Of a stretch of DNA of 64,000 bases, positions 26,309-38,731 are shown piece after piece. A model generated the notes under the pieces. It worked only from the letters and a program-made list of their open reading frames with translations. It ran no database searches and had not been told where the DNA came from. Every line of letters begins with the position of its first letter. Position 1 is the stretch's first letter. The translations under genes and the position numbers were made by a program. The DNA is from Mangifera indica (Eukaryota > Streptophyta > Magnoliopsida > Sapindales > Anacardiaceae), in NCBI RefSeq assembly GCF_011075055.1, contig NC_058149.1, positions 9,926,449 through 9,990,448 of the forward strand, read 5' to 3'.

Positions 26309-28358
26309 TTGTTTTTCAAAAATTTTAGGGTTTTAATTTGAAACCAATCAGGCTTATTTAACAAAAATCCATTAGAGGAGAAGAAAATTGAAATATGATT
26401 AGGGTTAGGGCTTAAATATTATATTTGGGTATTCACCATTTACAGGCTAAAACTCAAAATTAGATAAGAAAATACCTCCACACCGTACCTTTTAAATAAA
26501 ACCATAATTTTGTCAATAAAAATAAAAATGAACTTAAATGGCTAAAACTCAAGTTTAAACAAACTCGGCTTGGATCTAGTTGTGCTCCCACCCATATTCC
26601 AACATTAAACCCGAAATAAAGGGAAAATTTTATTATATCTAAATATCTATATAATGATTAACTTTAAAATATAATTATATGATGATTTTATATTATTATT
26701 CTGCATGTTGATTTGATTTTCTAAGTTTAGATTGAATTTTTTTAAGCACGTATGATTAAAATCTAGTATGTAACATTATGGCAGTTGAATTATGTATTAC
26801 ATCGTATATTAAAGACTTAATTTTTTTATATCGTGTATTAAATATTATATTATAGCATTTAATACAGTTTTTTAAAAAATAAAACAATAATAAAAATAAT
26901 AAAAAAAATTTAATTGATATATCATCATTTAAAAAAAATCACAAATACTTTTAAAAATTTAAGATTTCTTATATACACTTTTATTATATCATCATTTTCT
27001 TTAAAAAGTGTATCGATCGATATCGATAATATGTATCATATCGTACAATACGTATTATATCATATGATACGTTTACTGTAATATATTAATTGAATACTAT
27101 TAGTGTATGTTGTAGGAATAATTCGTATTGTTGGTTTCAAGACATTTTATTTTGTATATAATCTTTTAAATAAGTTGTTTTCTTTATTTGCAATAATATA
27201 AAGTATGTGTATAAACTATTTGAATGACGCACTTAATATAAACTGAATTATCGAATTGTTCTCTATGGATGTGATATAATTTCGACGATTATATCACATA
27301 GTATACTTCCATTGATATAATTTATACTCTCGGACGTGACATATTGAATACTTCTATTGAATGCCATGCGATGACATTAGTGCGGGTAATGATGATGGTC
27401 ATGTCATTAGGGTATCAATATGAATCAATAGTTAGAAAACGTTTTTCGAACATGACCAATAACAATAAATCATATAATCATTAAATCGTACTCAATGACT
27501 TATCATATGATCCTTTGAACTAAGATGTTATGATCAGATGCAATATGAATACGCATGGTTCATGTGGTGTATGAATACGAGGTTAATCACATTCTGTACG
27601 AAAAACCATATTAATCATATGTTATTTGTGTAGGAAGACGAATGAAGATCAAGATAAGATATGTTGACTCGAAAAATATTAGATTCTAGATATCCACTGA
27701 TTCGATCTAGATCTGAGTTTCAGAGTGAATATCAATAAATATTAGAAATCAAAATCTCTAGCTAGAATATAATGTAAATCATGCAAATGATGTTTATAAT
27801 AACATGTTCCAAATACTTAAATCGACAATTCATGAAGAATCGAAATTAGGATTTTGATGATCCATCCGAAATCAATCTAGATTGGACAATGGAAAGATAT
27901 TACTTGCACGAAATGTATAATTGGAGATATTAAGTTTAATGGAATATTTCTTCATTGTGGTTTAGAGACTATGACACATTTTAGATGTTTACTATAGTTA
28001 TTGTATTTTTGGATACACTTTTAAATCATCTAAAAAGGTACTTACGGCTACGTTATGGTGAACCTAAAGAGTCACACTAATAAACTAAGCTTTCGATAAA
28101 AATAATTAATTATCTAAAGATGGTTAATACCTTTTGAAGGATAATGAAAATCATAAAAATGTTATATAGGTACAAAAATAACATTTTAAATGTTAAGATA
28201 TTAGTGAGATGAAATTAGAATGACTAAGGTATATATTTGATATACATGCATGACAAGGTTTCAAATTATTAATTTGTTGAGTCAAATAAGAATTTTAAAA
28301 TTGCAAAATAGGTCATCGTTATATAAAATGCATTTTAGTTTATTTTGAATTAACATAA
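26309..28358. other. Intergenic; promoter side of the 101-aa gene, then unassigned AT-rich DNA
   Basis: The first ~200 bp should be the promoter and 5' UTR of the minus-strand gene. About 26740-27110 holds repeated ATACGTAT/ATCGATAT-type palindromic words similar to the insertion at 62830-63203. 27110-28358 is unassigned and shows no coding pattern or clear repeat ends. Confidence 0.45.
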
Positions 28359-29205
28359 TGTAACATCCCTCCCCAAAATTGCTGTCTTTCGGAGAAAAAA
28401 TATTACGAATTAATATCTGGAGTGTTCTGAAATTATTTAAAAAAAACTAAAAGTCTATAAGCGAACAAAAAATGTATATAACTTATATGAAAACTCATTT
28501 GAAAACATCTGAGATTATAGAGTAATCATGTACATGCACTTAGATATAACTGTACAACTATCTAAATATGACAAAAGTGAACAATATCATATGCATATAA
28601 CAAAAATCGTAGATAACCTGCCTCAACCTGGATCTATCTTCGTTGACCTAACTCTACCTCACAGCTACCTCGATCATCTGTACCTACAATCATGAAATAA
28701 AATAAAGTGAGAGATAAAAACACTTAATAATGGGAAAAAATTAAGTAAATTATTTTATTTCCTGTTTTAAATCACCCTCGGGGCTCAATCTCACATCATA
28801 ACCTTCTCAAGGAATCGAGGGGATAATCTAGTTCATTCTTTACTATTTGGATCACACTCTATCCTATTTGGTGTCCATTTGATACTTTCTAAAAGTTGAC
28901 TATAGAGATTTGACATTTTTTTAAGCTTAAACTCTCTTCCTTTATCTTACTATAACATTTCTAAATCTGAATTGTGTTTTACTACTAGCATGTTTTACTG
29001 TGAGCAGACTCTACTGCGAGTTTATGTCTTACTACGAAGGAGTCTTACTACGAGCAGTGTAACATAAAGTGCCCCTTCATAGTTCGTAGCATGTTTGCAT
29101 ACGTTATCTCTTACTAATCTTGTTTCCATCTAAAACTATTCATAACCCACCAGAACATACTCTTGAGATAACCCTTGAATCTTGAACCTCATATTCATTT
29201 TCTTG

Positions 29206-29290
29206 CTTTTCTTTTTCTTTTCTTTTCTTTTCTTTTCTTTTCTTCTTTCTTTTCTTTTTCTCCTCCTTTTCTCTCTTTTTTTCTTTTCAA
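29206..29290. repeat. (CTTTT)n polypyrimidine tract
   Basis: A run of TTTTC/CTTTT units on the plus strand inside the solo LTR; the hydrophobic open frame it yields is an artefact of composition. Confidence 0.9.
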
Positions 29291-29316
29291 AAACTGTAAA
29301 TTATTATTCATTGGAC

Positions 29317-29880
29317 TGTTTATTTAGTAGAACAATTTTTTTATTCATACAATTTAATAGTCCAAATGGTCTCTAATTTATACAAGCTATATAAATAATT
29401 GAAAATAGAATTTAAAGGACTTTTCAACAAGCTATAATAGCACTCATGATTTATCAGATAAGACAGTCAAAATATGGGACAAAATCAATGACAAAAAACT
29501 ATATTTATTGTTTATTTGGTAAGACAGTTTTTTTGTTCGTGCAATTTAATACTCCAAACAGTCTCTAATTCATATAAGCTATATTTCATTGAATTGAAGA
29601 TTCACAGAACTTTCCAATAAGCTATAATAGTACTAATGATTTATCAGATAAGACAGTCAAAATATGAGATAAAATCAGTGACAAAAAACTATATTTATTG
29701 TTTATTAGGTAAAATAGTCTTTTTATTCATGCAATTTAATAGGACAAACGGTCTCTAATTTATACAAGTTATATATCATTGAAAATAAGATTCAAAGAGT
29801 TTTCCAACAAGCTATAATAACACTCATGATTCATCAGATAAAACAACCAAAATGTGAGATTAAATCATTGGTAAAATTGT
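29317..29880. repeat. Three tandem copies of a ~190-bp unit inside the solo LTR
   Basis: Units begin TGTTTATTTAGTAGAAC (29317), TGTTTATTTGGTAAGAC (29509) and TGTTTATTAGGTAAAAT (29699), spaced 192 and 190 bp. Each contains CAATTTAATA, a GTCTCTAATT block, an AGCTATAATA block and GATTTATCAGATAAGACAG (the third with changes). The third is slightly shortened. Confidence 0.88.
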
Positions 29881-30310
29881 AAATATTTTTCAATAATCTG
29901 CCATGAATAAATTACACACATGGGTACCTCAAATGACAAAATAACATTTTTTAATTTCAAAATCATCATTTATAACATAGAACAAAAGAAACAAAAAACA
30001 TAAAACATGAAACATACAAAAAATGATTCCACTTACCTTATTTCAAGCTAATATTTGTCAATTTGACTCCCTCCTTTTTGTCTTAATTATTTTATCACCA
30101 AAACCACCAAGGCCTCCAAAGTGTTTTCTTTTCTTTTTTTTTCCTTACTTTTCTTTCAAGACATTTCAAATCATATACTTTCCTTCTAAAAACAAAAAAA
30201 AAAAAAAAAATGAAAAATGCTACTTTCTTCTGGAAAAGACAGGAGAAGATGATGAAAAAACGCATAAAGTTCTCCTTTTTTGTCTTTTCTCTTTTTATAT
30301 ATATACATAT

Positions 30311-30315
<5 letters not shown>

Positions 30316-30375
<60 letters not shown>
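30316..30375. repeat. (AT)n microsatellite
   Basis: About 30 AT dinucleotides close to the right end of the solo LTR, followed by a short (CA)n. Confidence 0.95.
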
Positions 30376-30385
<10 letters not shown>

Positions 30386-30470
30386 CATATATTTGAACAT
30401 ATATATTTAAAACTGAAAATGTCCTAAAATAAGGCTAAAAGACATAAATGCCCTTGGGTATTACACATAA

Positions 30471-32217
30471 ATATTCTTGTACTTTATTTTTTCTCACAAA
30501 ACAAATTAAAAGCTCTCTCATCTTTCTAAGTTTTGGCTTAGAAAATGCATTCCTTTGGAGATTCTTCAAGTGAAGAGCTTAATCCATTATTCTATATCCT
30601 TATAGAATACAAAAAAGTACGTAAAAATTTTATCATTCTCTTATATATCTCAATCATGTTTTGATTCTTGTTCTACCTACGTATATGACATTCTTTGCAT
30701 CTTTTTTCATCTATTATCTTTTAGATACATCTCATAATGTGTATCCTTTTTTATTTATATCATATTATATCGTAAGATATATATTATGTATAACAAAATA
30801 TTGATAATTATATATAATATACATACTAGGTTTCAACGAAATTTTATATTGTGTAATGTGCATGGAGACTTTTTAATATCATACTATGTATATTGCATAA
30901 GGAGTCTTATTGAAAATTTTTACTACGTGGGTATAAGGGGATTTATTGGTATTTTACCATATGGGATTGACAGAGTCATTAGGTTTTTTTTTTTTTTTTT
31001 AATTCACTTACTAAATTATACATTGTAATCATAAGATTGGTCAAAATGTCGAATTTGGTTATTTTAGTTAGATATGAAGGATAATAAATGAGTGAAAAGG
31101 ATAACATAATATATTATATTGGTGACAAATATGATAATTCAATTGAAACATATCGACAGAAAGTCTCAGAATTTAAAAGATTGATTCATAAAATTATGAT
31201 TAGAAGAATGTTAGGTACCTTAAATGTCAAAACATGATAATATGGATGAAAGAAGGGTTGATTCTGCTTGATTATATTAGATTAGACTGATGCGTGTCAT
31301 TTGTGGTTTGAAGATACAGTGAAGATTAAGGGACAAAAATGGGGTCGTTTGGATAAAGTTTTCATTGAAGATGGAGCAACAAAAATGGAGTCTACCGAAT
31401 ACAAATTTAATAAAATTATCCGTGTTTATTTTTAGTATATAAATAAATATATATTTATATATATTATTATATAATTAAGTAATTTTAAAATACATATAAA
31501 ATAATATATATTCATATAATGATATACATAAAAATAATATTATACGTATTTATTTAAGTATATAAATAAATACATATTTATGTATATCATTATATGATTA
31601 GATATTATTTTATTTTTAATTTATAATTATTTAATCATATAATAATACGTATCAAATATATACCCATTTATATATTTAAAATAAATCACATAATTTTATT
31701 GTATATATAAATATATATTTATTTATATATACATAGCATTATTCTTGGTCAAAAGAGAGTAAATAGGTTTCCTTTACTATCAATACATTTTTATCCAAAA
31801 ATATATTAAAAAAATAATATTATATATATCTATTTTAAATATATAAATATATTTATATTTATATATATTATTATATAATTAAATATTATTTTATTTATAA
31901 TTTAAAATCAATTAATTATATAAAAATATTTGTAAATATATATATTTATATATTTAAAATAAATACTCTTAATTTATCGTAATTCCTATGTTTTTCGAAA
32001 TCTTACTTACAATTGGAATTTGCTGCGTTTGTAATATAGGAGAAGATGCTGCGGTCAGCAATTGTCCACGCACAAGCCAGGCTATCCCTTTCTTGAAGGA
32101 GCACCATCGCCTCTCTTCCTTATCTTCCTCAGACTAAACTAACCAATCTACTTTCAGTTCTAACTCAATCTCATCAAACATATTTCAACCCACTTCAACC
32201 AATTCTCTTTCTCTCTA
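30471..32217. other. Intergenic, upstream of PrxQ
   Basis: No gene is supported. 31430-31740 and 31800-31970 are overlapping AT-rich palindromic sequences of family P (cores ATTTTTAATTTATAATTATT and similar). The last ~170 bp are C/T-rich (TTCTCTTTCTCTCT just before the ATG), as in many plant 5' leaders, and probably form the PrxQ 5' UTR. I could not place a TATA box with confidence. Confidence 0.5.
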
Positions 32218-34343
32218 ATGGCTTCCCTCACTTTTCAAAACCTCTCTCTCCCATCTTCACTTCCCATTCAAACTATTAAAACCCCATCTTCTTCAAGCTT
32301 CTCAATTCTCTCAAAGTCATCACAATCTCAATTCTATGGACTCACTCTCTCTTATTCTTCCAGTTTGTCAATCCCATCTTCCACTTCACTCAAGACTTCC
32401 ATTTCTGCTAAGGTACATTGCTGATTGCTCCACCACTTTTACTAATGTCGTCTACTGTCTTGCTTTTGTATTCTGAATGTGAATATTGGATTTTTCTGCA
32501 AAAGGTTAACAAAGGTCAGGTGCCACCTGCATTCACATTGAAAGATCAGGATGGGAAGAATGTGAGCCTTTCCAAATTTAAGGGGAAGCCTGTGGTTGTC
32601 TACTTTTACCCTGCTGATGAGACCCCCGGCTGCACCAAACAGGTTTTGAAAATAATCATAATAAATAATAATAAATTATTTAACCTGTTAAATTCTTTAC
32701 ATGTTTTTATGCTGCTTCTGGGTTTTTATTCATGGGCAATGTAGATAGGGTGTTATGAAGAGAATTGAAAATATGTATTCTTTATTCTGCCACTCTGCTT
32801 ACTGTGGGTTTATAATTTATATCAAGTAATTATCAGCATATATATAGTTTCGTTACTGAAGAACACTGATAAATATTTTTGCCCTATTAAATTGTGCTCT
32901 TATCACTTACTCAGTAGTGTTTTCTTGTAAATGGCTGCCTCTTTATGCTTGAAAACCTGCAAAACTCTTTAGATTCATCCCTACTTTTAGAATAGTTTTA
33001 CTCAGCGTTTGTAGGCAGTAGTAGAGTGTCTGATTTCTTGGCATATATAGCAATTAAATTGTTGTGGAAAAAATGCATATGATCAAAACATCAACCACAT
33101 GTGAGATCTTGAAAGAGTTCAGAAGCTAAAACAATGTGATCCTTTTGCAGGCATGTGCTTTTAGGGATTCGTATGAGAAATTTAAGAAAGCAGGAGCTCA
33201 GGTTGTTGGGATAAGTGGTGATGATCCGTCATCACACAAGGTAACAAAGTTAATTTTATATGAAACAGCTTCAGGATTGAAGGGTTCAATCTTTTTATCA
33301 TCCACACTATAAAATTTCAGCTTGTGTAAAAATCCTTCCCATTTTGAATGACTTCTATATAAAGTCATTTCAATTGGCCTGCTAGGTGAGCTAGTTTTTT
33401 TGATAGTTTCAAATAAATTTCTCGGGTGAAACGGTCTAAATCCTTAAAATCCCTGTAGTATGATAGGTAAATTACCTATACAAATTAATAATCCAGTAAT
33501 TTAATGTAACCTTTCCTCTTTAGTTAATTAAGTGAACCAATTTAATCATTGAACCTTATCACACTTTTGGATTTAGGCAAGTTGTTTTAAATATCCTTAG
33601 GTGGAGTGCAATCGGGGTTTGACACTAGAAACATTTGCTTTGAATGGAGCATGTTTCTTTTTTACTATTATTTTCCACTGATAAGATATGTAACCAACCT
33701 TTTTCACAAAGATTTTGAATAAAACTTCCATCTTTAAGAACGATTGCAGATAATAAATGGAGGTTTTTCAAAGATCCTTAGTCACATCAGAGTTATACGG
33801 GGGGCTCAAAATTTGGCCATCTATACATGGTCAGATTGCCTTATATAATAAATTTTGGAAATCTGAAAATGTCATATTGAAGTTCGACAATACTAGCTTG
33901 TTGTATTCTGAAATTTTACTGGCATTCTAGCTATATATGTACATCTCTCACAAATTCTTTTCTTTCGTGTTCCCATTTGCCAAAAAATGTAATAGGAACA
34001 GAAAACAAGAGGAATGAATCTTGGACCTCTGACATATTCATCCATGATCAAATTTGTTTCACAATCGTTTATAGTTTGTATTTTCAATCATGCTTGAAGC
34101 TGACCAGTAGTTGCTTGGATGTAGGAATTTGCAAAGAAATACAGACTTCCTTTTACCTTGCTGAGCGACGAGGGCAACAAGGTGAGAAAAGACTGGGGAG
34201 TGCCTGCAGATCTGTTTGGAGCATTGCCTGGGAGACAGACTTACGTTCTAGACAAGAATGGGGTGGTTCAACTCATCTACAACAACCAGTTCCAACCTGA
34301 AAAGCACATTGATGAGACCTTGAAGCTTCTTCAAAGCCTTTGA
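32218..34343 (+). CDS. PRXQ: Peroxiredoxin Q, chloroplastic, 213 aa
   Basis: Thiol peroxidase of the plastid that reduces H2O2 and organic peroxides using thioredoxin. Four exons, 32218-32412, 32505-32642, 33151-33240 and 34125-34343, all in phase 0 with GT-AG introns; the CDS is 642 nt. The first 65 residues are Ser/Thr-rich, poor in acidic residues, and look like a chloroplast transit peptide ending near TSISAK; that whole region is exon 1, and the enzyme fold begins at exon 2 ([10 protein letters not shown]). The active site is [15 protein letters not shown], with peroxidatic Cys108 and resolving Cys113 five residues apart, the atypical 2-Cys arrangement of PrxQ/BCP enzymes. The C-terminal half has [20 protein letters not shown]. 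Length fits plant PrxQ. There is no sign of damage. It lies between the 101-aa gene and the FMO1-like array. Confidence 0.96.
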
Positions 34344-34734
34344 AATTCTAAATTCGGAACTCTTGTTTTTCTTCTTGTTATCCCTTATATATTTTTCTCT
34401 TGGAGTTAGATAAGTATCTGTAATTACCTTAGCTGTAAAGAAATGGGTCCGAACCCTCAATTTCTCGAGGAAGTCAATTTCCCCGACATTTATGAGAAAT
34501 TAAAATGTTTTGTTTTTGGTGAAGAAAATCAACATTTGCTGCACATGGCTACTTCAGTTTATGAATTTCTCAAAGTAAATGCTAACTAAAGTTTTGACTG
34601 AGCTGGTTTGGACAAAATTAGAATAAGAACAGAGATGCATAAACTTTATATCCAGATTATATCCAGATATGCGTAGAATTTTCTCCCTTTCCTTAAATAT
34701 TTTGATGTGCTAAATGAATAATTTTGTTAGAGCT
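34344..34734. other. Spacer between PrxQ and the first FMO1-like gene (convergent 3' ends)
   Basis: It contains the PrxQ 3' UTR and, from about 34680, the sequence CTCCCTTTCCTTAAATATT shared downstream of all three FMO1-like stop codons. That shared stretch marks the left edge of the tandem unit. Confidence 0.6.
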
Positions 34735-37700
34735 CTATTTTTCCAGCACATAGTCCTGACTGCCATAAGGGCTAAATGCTTCTGAAAACCAATTCTTCTT
34801 CCTCCAAGGATTCCACCCCATTTCTTGACAGATTTCATCACTGTGATTGATGCTGAAAGTGGAGATACAGTGCCTCTTGTAGAACCTGGTGGACTGCTTT
34901 GTGACTTCCATCTCTTTAGATATTTGTTCAAACATCTTCTCCACACTGGGGAGCTTGAATTTGCTGTCAATCAATCGAGCCAGCCATATGCTCCTTAGTT
35001 CAGCAGTGTGAAGATTTGACACACTTTCAATGTAACCCACAAAACCCATGTTCGGTATCAATGGATGGATGGTGCCCCTATTAATAGAAGATTGAGCTCA
35101 TATTAATAACTTTCTTGTTTGAGAGATTTAGCGACATCAACAATAGTTTAGAAAGTAGATGTTTATGCAGTATGAATTACCTGTATAAGGGTATAATACC
35201 AGAAGGATATTCTAATAAGCTACAAAAGGGCTCTGGTAAAATAGCTTTCAGCTTTTTCTTTCCATCATAACCAGTGGCAAAAATCACCACATCGGCCTCC
35301 AATTTAGTATTGTCTTCAAACTCAATGCCACCCTCCCAAAACCACCATTTTGATGTCCTTTTGAACACAATTTTTCCCTTATCAGCCTCAGAGAAGAAAT
35401 TTTCAGGCATGATAGCCATCTGGCAAGAAGCATAGTCTTCCTCAAATGGGTGATCCGGTTTAAGTCCATATTTGAGCAAAGGAAGCTTCCAAAGCAAGTA
35501 GGACTCAATAAACTTTGAAACTCCACGCCTCTGTGTCAAGAATCATGTATAATGATACGCTAATATGTTTAGCATTTCACAACCAAAAAAAGGAGAAAAT
35601 ACAGTGTAATTTAAGGAATGCCATGAGCTTACAATTGGAGATAAAAGGAGGCAAAGTAGAGTCCTGAGAAAAGTTTGGTTGGGTGCTCTGTGGAAAAACT
35701 GAGAAAATCTCGTGGAATAGAAGAGAAAGAAGGGCAAACTCCAAACCATGTAATGGGGGACTGTCCAGTGTATTGTCCTTACCAACACCGTGCATGGTTG
35801 TCCGTCCGCTCCTAAAACATGTGCAACTTAATCGGTTTATGTTTCATGTAATATATATAAAATTATTTATACAAAATGGTATAATAATAACTGATTAAAT
35901 AATTTTGAAATAAAAAAATAATCACTTCATCAAATCAAAAGTTATACACATAGTTTGTAGGTGCTCAAGATTGAATTGAAAATTCCTATCTTACAACATG
36001 AAACTTTATAATTTATAAAACATTTAGACTTCACACTAGTTTATCTAATTTTTTTTCTATAGCATAAATATATGCATATAAATAAATTATATAAATTTAT
36101 CTAGATAAACTAAGATGATAAATTTTAATTGAGTGATATAATTATTTATTTTTTTATTTTAAAATTATTTAATATCACGTTATATGATATAAATAAGTCT
36201 ATATAATATATTTATAAACATAGTATTACTTTTTGCCATAAGCTACACTTGGTCTAGTATTAGAAAAAAGATAAGCCATTAGAATTCGACCTTTTCATCA
36301 ATCAACTACTTTATTCCGAGGCAAATTACAAAGTGTTTGTTGAAGAAATGAAGTTGAAATGCAAAATATAAATTAAGAGATAAAAGGAGCAAGAAGAGAT
36401 TCTATAATTAATTGGAGAAGTTATTGACTATCATCCATAAATTACCAACCTTTCTCACAATTCTATTTATATATCTGTCATGCATAAACCAATAACACCA
36501 TAATATGTATATATGGAAAAACAACCACTCATACATGGGCCTTGATGGAATTAAAATTGATGATATATGATAGATATATGTAGAAAATTACCTTGATTTG
36601 CCTCAGCACATTCCAAAGCTAAATCTATAGCCGATTTCTTGTAGCCAACAACAACAACCCTTCTGCCCCTGAGCAGCTGAGTAGCAGCTTCCTTGTCCAG
36701 CTTACAGTAATCAAGGCAATGCAACACCTCCCCCTCAAATTTCTCAGGCCCTATGTTCTCTGGGAAAGTTGGAATTCTTGGTATGTCGCCATACTTCCCC
36801 GGACAAACAACCACAAACTCGAATCCGTACCACTGAAAAATCAAACTTCACATCAGTCTATTAGGATCCCAAGAAGGTATGAGACTTGAATGACAAATTA
36901 AAAAATATGAGTTTCTAGTATAAGATTTATATGATTTTGAACTTTCTTTTAATCTCAATAGTTAATTTTTGATATATGATTCTCCTAAAATTCATATAAT
37001 TTAGTATTAGAGTCATTACCATGTATTTCATTTGCAATCGTGCAACATGAGTGGTAACACTAATATTGCATTATTAGCCTCACACAACCAATCCCTGTGG
37101 GTTATGGATTTTTAGAATAAGATTTATATAGTTTTGAATTCTCCAATTTTAATAGTTAGGTTTTGAAGTGTGACTCTATTTATATTCAAATCACAATCAC
37201 TACCCTTCTATTCTTTAAAAACAAAGATATATAACATCGATGCATGCACATATATACAGACCCATCTATGAAGCTACACATAAATAAATTTAATTATATG
37301 CTCGTCAACTTTTGGAGGATAATACTCATCAGAAGATGTTAAAAGGCTTTGAAAGAGTATTATAAGTATATTTAGAAGAAGTAATAACGACCTGAATGGA
37401 ATCTGAATTGTTAGTTTGCACAGCAACCTCCCAAACAGGATGATCCGGCAAAGGGGTGTCATATTCTCCATCAAAATCAGCGGTTCGTGAGGCAGCGATG
37501 AAGCGGATAGCCACCACTTTTGAATTGAACCTCACACACTTTAACAAATCAAAGTGTTTTGCGTAAGATTCGAGGTAATCCAGCACCTCTATATGAGAAG
37601 GAAAATCAGGACTACTTCTGTTAGGCCAAGGAAAATCAGTGAACTCGTAATCAGAACGAGCCGACTGAAGCTTGGTGGAGTGGTAAGAACAGCCTTTCCA

Positions 37701-37841
37701 GACTCCTCCAATGGAGTCCGTGGCTTCAAACACTATCGGATCATGGTGACGTAGCTGTTTAGCCGCAGCTAAACCACTTACACCAGCGCCAATAATGGCT
37801 ATTTTGGAGACCACAAGATTACTTTGGGTGTTGATCGCCAT
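34735..37841 (-). CDS. FMO1: FMO1-like flavin-containing monooxygenase, copy A, 520 aa
   Basis: Likely N-hydroxylates pipecolic acid to N-hydroxypipecolic acid, the systemic-acquired-resistance signal, by homology to Arabidopsis FMO1; substrate is inferred. Five exons on minus: 37841-37392, 36832-36592, 35811-35633, 35530-35181, 35077-34735; the CDS is 1563 nt and open. FAD motif GAGVSG (18-23), FMO signature FEGEVLHCLDY (182-192, FxGxxxHxxxY), NADPH-site region VVGYKKSA (211-218), FATGY (374-378), and a C-terminal block ending SPYGSQDYVLEK. The odd point is CPGKYG at 160-165, where copies B and C have CTGKYG: a Thr161Pro change by one A-to-C substitution. Exon 1 differs from copy B at only 3 of 150 residues, so A and B duplicated recently. 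The first intron donor is GTCGTT in all copies. Its TATA box is altered (see promoter entry). Confidence 0.93.
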
Positions 37842-37918
37842 GCTTGCTTGGAATAAGATAGGGTTTTGTTTGTTTAAATGAAGAGGTTCTTTGTGAAATG
37901 GCCAGCAACTTTGAGGTG

Positions 37919-37959
37919 TATTAATAATGCATTAGATGGGGTTTTCCTAAAAGCACGTG
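37919..37959 (-). promoter_or_regulatory. Promoter elements of FMO1-like copy A
   Basis: Reading on the minus strand, a G-box CACGTG (37959-37954) lies upstream of TATTAATA (37926-37919), 78 bp before the ATG. Copies B and C have TATAAATA at the same place, so the A TATA box carries an A-to-T change in its centre. The G-box is intact. Confidence 0.65.
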
Positions 37960-38224
37960 AATGGACTTGGAAAGATTGATGGAGAAAGAGAGGAAAGGAT
38001 GACCATTCTTCCCTTGATTATTTATATGTTTATTAGAGTGAAATTGCTTCGTTTTTGGGTAGAACTTTCTTATTAACTATAATAATAAAGTTATATATAA
38101 ACAATTTTAAGTATATAATATACAGATAATATATTATTTTTACATTAAATAATTATAAATTAATAATACATTATAATATATCTTATTATATAATGATACA
38201 TTATTATATATTTAATTATATACT

Positions 38225-38227
<3 letters not shown>

Positions 38228-38318
<91 letters not shown>
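38228..38318. repeat. (TA)n microsatellite, about 45 units
   Basis: A pure TA run upstream of copy A, absent at the matching position upstream of copy B (about 50210-50280), so it expanded or was lost after the duplication. Confidence 0.95.
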
Positions 38319-38321
<3 letters not shown>

Positions 38322-38731
38322 GCTGTAATGAGAAATATTAACTTTCTTTGTATCTTGGAAACTGTATGCATACGATCTATGAAGTTACCATGGCCGCCAT
38401 GCCATGTTATATTTCTTCCAGGAAAAGCAGGCAGCTTAATTAGACTGATTACCTCTTAATCTTATATTATATATAAATATAATATTTGAAGTCAATGCTA
38501 CAGGAAATTTTCACTTATCTTTCATGAGATTTGGTTATTAATTCTAACAATTATGCTTGAATTTTCTTGATCATTTCCTCCGCAAAACCAGTTGGATCAA
38601 TCCACTGCATGATCAAGCCTTAATTAAAGGTTAAATTTAACAAAAGCAATAGAAAGTAATTTCGGGGTTTCATGTCTAAAACATGTGTAATTTGAAAGTA
38701 AATGGCTTTTTATTTCATGTAATATTATAAA

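Larger units (their letters stand above)
28359..30465. mobile_element. Solo LTR (Ty3/gypsy-like), 2107 bp
   Basis: It begins TGTAACATCCCTCCCC and ends GGGTATTACA, the TG...CA form with TGTAAC(A)YCCC / GGGTRTTACA ends common in plant gypsy chromovirus LTRs. A perfect 5-bp target duplication CATAA flanks it (28354-28358 and 30466-30470), the size expected for LTR-retrotransposon integration. No gag or pol lies beside it, so it is best read as a recombined solo LTR. Inside are a (CTTTT)n tract, three ~190-bp tandem repeats, and a long (AT)n run. Confidence 0.8.

Noticed and set aside
30095..30410. Open frames of 66-117 aa made of IYIYIY
   Set aside because: They read through the (AT)n microsatellite in the solo LTR and have no gene-like composition. 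The same applies to 25393-25632 and 38193-38459.
32418..32744. Separate 108-aa gene inside PrxQ
   Set aside because: It is PrxQ exon 2 read through into flanking introns; conserved PrxQ residues join only after splicing.
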